Positions 12,311 through 15,206 of a stretch of 15,206 nucleotides of DNA are shown piece after piece (position 1 is the first letter of the stretch; every line of letters begins with the position of its first letter). A model generated the notes under the pieces. That model saw only the letters and a program-made list of their open reading frames with translations. It searched no databases and was not told the origin of the DNA. The stretch covers positions 1 to 15,206 of the forward strand of contig JBGTBQ010000114.1 in the NCBI GenBank assembly GCA_041749275.1. The letters are read 5' to 3'. Position numbers and translations under genes: made by a program. This DNA is from JBGTBQ01 sp041749275 (GTDB taxonomy: Bacteria > Acidobacteriota > Blastocatellia > Pyrinomonadales > Pyrinomonadaceae).

Positions 12311-13907
12311 AGCCACGCCCGGCGCTGAACGCGCCGCCCCGTCACTCTTCTCGCAATGGCGCTGGTGGCTCCCGCCCGCGCTTCTCTCGCTCGTGCTCAC
12401 CGTCATCTTCCGCGACCCGTTCGCCGGCGACTGGGACGCGCTCGACTACACGGTGCTCGCGGTAAACGGTTGGGAGCCGTCCTCGATGTTGTTGGGGCGG
12501 ATGCTCTACATCTTCACGAACCGCGTCGCATACCTCTTCACGCACGCGCTCTTTGGATTGCCGGCGGAGAAAGCCTACCTGCTCTTCAAGTTCATGGTCA
12601 TCGCGCAGGCGCCGCTGGCGACCACGGCGTTGTGGGCGCTCGCGCGGGAGCTTTCGGGTTCGGTGCGAACCGCGACCGTGGCCGCGCTCATGCTCGCGCT
12701 CTCGCCCTTCTACGTCGTCTACGGCGGGCAGGCGATGACGGAGATTCCATCCATCCTGCTGATGTGCGTCGCGCTCACGATTCACCTGCGCGCGTTGCGG
12801 CAAAGGAGCATGGGAAAGGTGCTGTTGGGAGCGGCGCTGCTCGGCCTCGGCGTGAACCTGCGCGAGGGCGTGGGGCTGTTCGGTTTGTGGCTCGTGCTCG
12901 CGCCGTTCGCGTGCGGGTGGAGATTTAAAACGCGCGACCTCGCGTGGACGGCTGCGGCGTGTGTCGTCTTTTTCGTCGCGGCGCTGGGGCCGTTCGCGTT
13001 GTGGTACGGGCTGGACGTGGATGGCTATCGCGGAAAGTGGTGGGGCTGGGTCGAGTCCTCGAAAATGGAGTCGGCGCTGCATCCGGTGGCGCTGGAAAAC
13101 TTCCGCCCGCTCTTTCGCTGGTTCCTCATCGCGTCACCGCTCTCGCTCGTCCTCGTGCCGCTCGCCATGTTCAGAGAGTGGCGCGAGCGCGGCTTCTCGC
13201 CGCTCTTCATGTTGGGCGCGGTGGGACTCTTCGCCAACCTCTCGCTCATCACGCACTACAGCACGGTGCTCAACGGTCGTTATCTCTTGACCGGACTGCC
13301 GGGCCTTGTCCCGCTCGTCGCGGATTTTCTAACGCGCACGCTCGACCCGCGTGGACTTGCCGGGCGGTTCAAAAAAGAGTGGACGACGACGGGCGACGCG
13401 CGGCGGCGCGGCTTCGTCCCGGCGGTCGTGCTCGTCGTCGTCGTCGGTTTGTGGATGGGCTGGCGCATTTATCCGGAGGCGTGGCCGACCGTTCAGTATC
13501 ACGCGACGTGGAAGGATTACCGCGCGCGGCTTGAACAAATCCCGCGCGAGAACGCGGTCATCATCGCGGGCGGGCAGACGGTCGCCGTCAGCTTCTGGCG
13601 CGGGGTCGGCGCGGGCCGTTGGGACTTGATCGGCACGGGCGGCGGCTGGCCCGGCGACGAACGGCTCGTCCCCGTGATTCAAGCACATCTCGCACAGGGC
13701 CGCCGCGTCTTCCTCGACGCGGACCCGCGCCTGTGGGCGACGAGCGGTTGGCAGGTCAGCGAGACGCGTGCCGTCGCCGCGCTCGAAAAAGATTTCCGCT
13801 TTCGTCGCCACACCGAGACCATCTACGAAATTCGCCCGCCCGATGACCATGCCGCGCGCGACCACCCGAATCTTCAGAGTCTCTTGCCAGAGAACAGGAG
13901 ACAGTAG
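12303..13907 (+). CDS. GT-C fold (family 39/ArnT-like) membrane glycosyltransferase
   Basis: Counted from the ATG at 12303 the protein has 534 residues and about ten or eleven hydrophobic segments (near 21-37, 92-113, 123-140, 146-163, 171-205, 214-236, 270-290, 300-316, 326-342, 370-388). A soluble C-terminal domain follows from ~390. The first loop carries the acidic motif GDWDALDY (42-49), the position of the catalytic or metal-binding Asp in GT-C enzymes that use polyprenyl-phosphate sugars. SPFYVVYGGQAMTEIPSILL (134-153) and NGRYLL (324-329) are further family-like features. The acceptor is unknown. An in-frame ATG at 12285 and TTG at 12261 are also open, but 12303 gives the classic coupled overlap ATGGCTGA with the stop of the receiver-ATPase gene. 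The last residues (LLPENRRQ) are encoded partly within the CAGGAG repeat arm, so the C-terminal tail may be repeat-derived. Confidence 0.87.
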   Translation: MAEATPGAERAAPSLFSQWRWWLPPALLSLVLTVIFRDPFAGDWDALDYTVLAVNGWEPSSMLLGRMLYIFTNRVAYLFTHALFGLPAEKAYLLFKFMVIAQAPLATTALWALARELSGSVRTATVAALMLALSPFYVVYGGQAMTEIPSILLMCVALTIHLRALRQRSMGKVLLGAALLGLGVNLREGVGLFGLWLVLAPFACGWRFKTRDLAWTAAACVVFFVAALGPFALWYGLDVDGYRGKWWGWVESSKMESALHPVALENFRPLFRWFLIASPLSLVLVPLAMFREWRERGFSPLFMLGAVGLFANLSLITHYSTVLNGRYLLTGLPGLVPLVADFLTRTLDPRGLAGRFKKEWTTTGDARRRGFVPAVVLVVVVGLWMGWRIYPEAWPTVQYHATWKDYRARLEQIPRENAVIIAGGQTVAVSFWRGVGAGRWDLIGTGGGWPGDERLVPVIQAHLAQGRRVFLDADPRLWATSGWQVSETRAVAALEKDFRFRRHTETIYEIRPPDDHAARDHPNLQSLLPENRRQ

Positions 13908-14013
13908 GCAGGAGCAGGAGGTAATTGAATAGATGTCGCTCTGATACCGTGAATCTCGAATTTCAACTCCGTGAGTTCTGGTCTGCTTCCTGCTCCTGCC
14001 GTCTGCCTCCTGT
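13894..14013. repeat. CAGGAG/CTCCTG inverted repeat between glycosyltransferase and permease
   Basis: The arms 13894-13919 and 13988-14013 pair at 23 of 26 positions (ACAGGAG ... GGCAGGAGCAGGA). The 68-nt centre is AT-richer and contains AATCTCGAATTTCA at 13952-13965, whose exact complement occurs at 10134-10147. The left arm includes the last codons and TAG stop of the glycosyltransferase (13905-13907). The right arm ends 9 nt before the permease ATG. The whole gap is repeat, and no promoter can be recognised. Confidence 0.85.
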
Positions 14014-14022
14014 CTTTCAACT

Positions 14023-15206
14023 ATGCCCTACGAACTTTTTCTCGCGCTCAGATATTTGCGGATGCGACGCGGACGGCGCGTCGTGAAGTGGACTGCCGGC
14101 GCGGCGCTCGTAGGGGTCGCGTGCGGGGTGGCGGCGCTGGTGTTGGCGCTGGCGCTGGCGAATGGTTTTCGGGATGAGTTGCGCGACAAGATTTTGAGCG
14201 GGACGGCGCACGTCACCGTGATGCGCGAAGGCGGCGGAGCGATTGACGAGACGCGCAAGGTGGCCGCGCGCGTGCGCGCCGTCGAGGGGGTGACGGACGC
14301 CGCGCCGACCTTTTATGAGGGCGCTCTCTTGAGCGGCACCGGGGGCGCGGCCTACGTGGTGCTGCGCGGCGTTGACGGTGAATCGCGGCGGGCGCGGGAA
14401 GGGATTCAAAGGACGCTCGTTGCGGGCGCGGTCGAGCCGCTGTTCGAGTACACGAGCGAAGCGGCGCGCGGCGCTGAGTCGAGCGAGGCGTCGGAACAGC
14501 TCGTGCCAATCGTCGTCGGCGCGGAACTCGCCGCGCGCACGGGTTTAGACCGCGTGGGCGACGAAGGATGGGTCGTCACGGGCGAAAAGAGGCGCGGCGG
14601 CGCGGCGGGCTTCGAGCCGCGCGCGACGCGCGTGCGGGTCGGCGGAATTTTCCGCGCCGGACTCTACGACTACGACGCGGCGTGGGCCTACGTCTCGCTC
14701 GACGCGGCGGCGCGCGTCGCGGGGGGCGAGTTGAAAACATCCGCCGTCAGCATCGCCGTGGCGGACGTTTACGCGGCGGGCGAGGTGGCGGCGCGCGTGC
14801 GGGAAACTCTCGGTGAAGGGTGGACGACGATTGACTGGCGCGAGGCGAACCGCCCGCTCTTCGCCGCGCTGGAGCTTGAGCGGCGCACCGTCGCCGTCAT
14901 CATCATGCTCATCCTGTTCATCGCCGCGCTCAACATTACGACCACGCTCGCGCTCGTCGTCGTCGAGCGCCGCGCCGACATCGCCGTCCTCGGCGCGCTC
15001 GGCGCAAGTCCTCGTAGCATCACCACGATCTTTATCATCGAGGGCGCGCTGCTCGGTCTCGCGGGCGCGCTCGCGGGCGTCGCGCTCGGTCTCGGAGCCT
15101 GCGCCGCCGCGAACTACTTCGGGCTGGTGCGCCTGCCGCCCGACGTGTATTCGATTAGCGCCGTCACGCTCCGCCCGCGCGCGTGGGATGTGGTGTGGCC
15201 CGCGCT
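14023..15206 (+). CDS. LolC/LolE-family ABC transporter permease (partial, truncated by the window edge)
   Basis: The frame is open from the ATG at 14023 to the end of the window: 394 codons plus two bases, with no stop reached. It begins MPYELFLALRYLRMRRGRR, the typical LolC/E start. Residues ~22-47 are the first transmembrane segment, followed by ANGFRDELRDKILSGTAHVTV (46-66), matching the conserved 'NGF-x-x-ELR-x-x-IL-x-x-x-x-HVT' after helix one. A periplasmic MacB-PCD-like domain fills ~60-280. The FtsX-type core then shows helices at ~289-315 and ~336-364, separated by the cytoplasmic coupling loop ERRADIAVLGALGASPRSI (315-333). The family extracts lipoproteins or lipids from the inner membrane with a LolD-type ATPase, which should lie to the right. 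Whether this is true lipoprotein release or a related exporter cannot be decided. No ribosome binding site is visible because the repeat arm ends 9 nt upstream. Confidence 0.93.
   Translation, partial: MPYELFLALRYLRMRRGRRVVKWTAGAALVGVACGVAALVLALALANGFRDELRDKILSGTAHVTVMREGGGAIDETRKVAARVRAVEGVTDAAPTFYEGALLSGTGGAAYVVLRGVDGESRRAREGIQRTLVAGAVEPLFEYTSEAARGAESSEASEQLVPIVVGAELAARTGLDRVGDEGWVVTGEKRRGGAAGFEPRATRVRVGGIFRAGLYDYDAAWAYVSLDAAARVAGGELKTSAVSIAVADVYAAGEVAARVRETLGEGWTTIDWREANRPLFAALELERRTVAVIIMLILFIAALNITTTLALVVVERRADIAVLGALGASPRSITTIFIIEGALLGLAGALAGVALGLGACAAANYFGLVRLPPDVYSISAVTLRPRAWDVVWPA

Noticed and set aside
12342..13082. Minus-strand open frame of 246 codons opposite the glycosyltransferase
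   Set aside because: The product is Arg/Glu/His-rich without domains, as expected from the complement of a hydrophobic GC-rich coding sequence.
3931..14013. Repeat arms considered as CRISPR remnants
   Set aside because: There are no regularly spaced identical repeats with unique spacers, no cas genes, and the units are inverted rather than direct.

Overview
The window reads as chromosomal DNA from a GC-rich, free-living Gram-negative-type bacterium. The style fits Acidobacteriota, perhaps class Blastocatellia: a run of secreted peptidases, WG-repeat proteins, a DUF374-type acyltransferase, a LolC/E-type permease, and many short intergenic repeat words. That placement rests on general resemblance, not on a marker search. 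There are no rRNA, tRNA, phage, transposase or CRISPR features. Thirteen complete genes and one partial gene are present, and none is visibly broken.

Layout. From the left edge to about 11.16 kb every gene is on the minus strand. Read in the direction of transcription (right to left) these are: a DUF374-like lysophospholipid acyltransferase, a PepT-like M20 peptidase, a secreted M28 peptidase, a secreted WG-repeat protein, a small protein overlapping an AbiEii/MNT-like nucleotidyltransferase, the GTPase Era, PrmA (ribosomal protein L11 methyltransferase), RsmE (16S rRNA methyltransferase), a small conserved-looking protein, and a subtilisin-like S8 peptidase closed by a strong intrinsic terminator at 172-207. 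A 277-bp divergent region at 11158-11434 then switches to plus-strand genes: a fused receiver plus RsbW-like ATPase protein, a translationally coupled GT-C-type membrane glycosyltransferase, and a LolC/LolE-family ABC permease running off the right edge.

Functional themes. Era, PrmA and RsmE form a ribosome-maturation block. The S8, M28 and M20 peptidases suggest protein and peptide scavenging. The plus-strand block and the acyltransferase concern signalling and the cell envelope.

The most unusual aspect is between the genes. Almost every intergenic gap carries an inverted or tandem low-complexity repeat. The words differ from gap to gap, but the architecture recurs: two purine-rich/pyrimidine-rich arms of 12-26 nt around a 45-80 nt centre, and the arm often supplies the final codons and stop of the upstream gene (prmA, era, the glycosyltransferase). 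GC-rich REP-like hairpins and a GCTCC-TCA-GGAGC repeat are also present. Two protein-level oddities stand out: the receiver domain lacks two canonical active-site residues, and a toxin-antitoxin-like nucleotidyltransferase pair sits directly in front of era.
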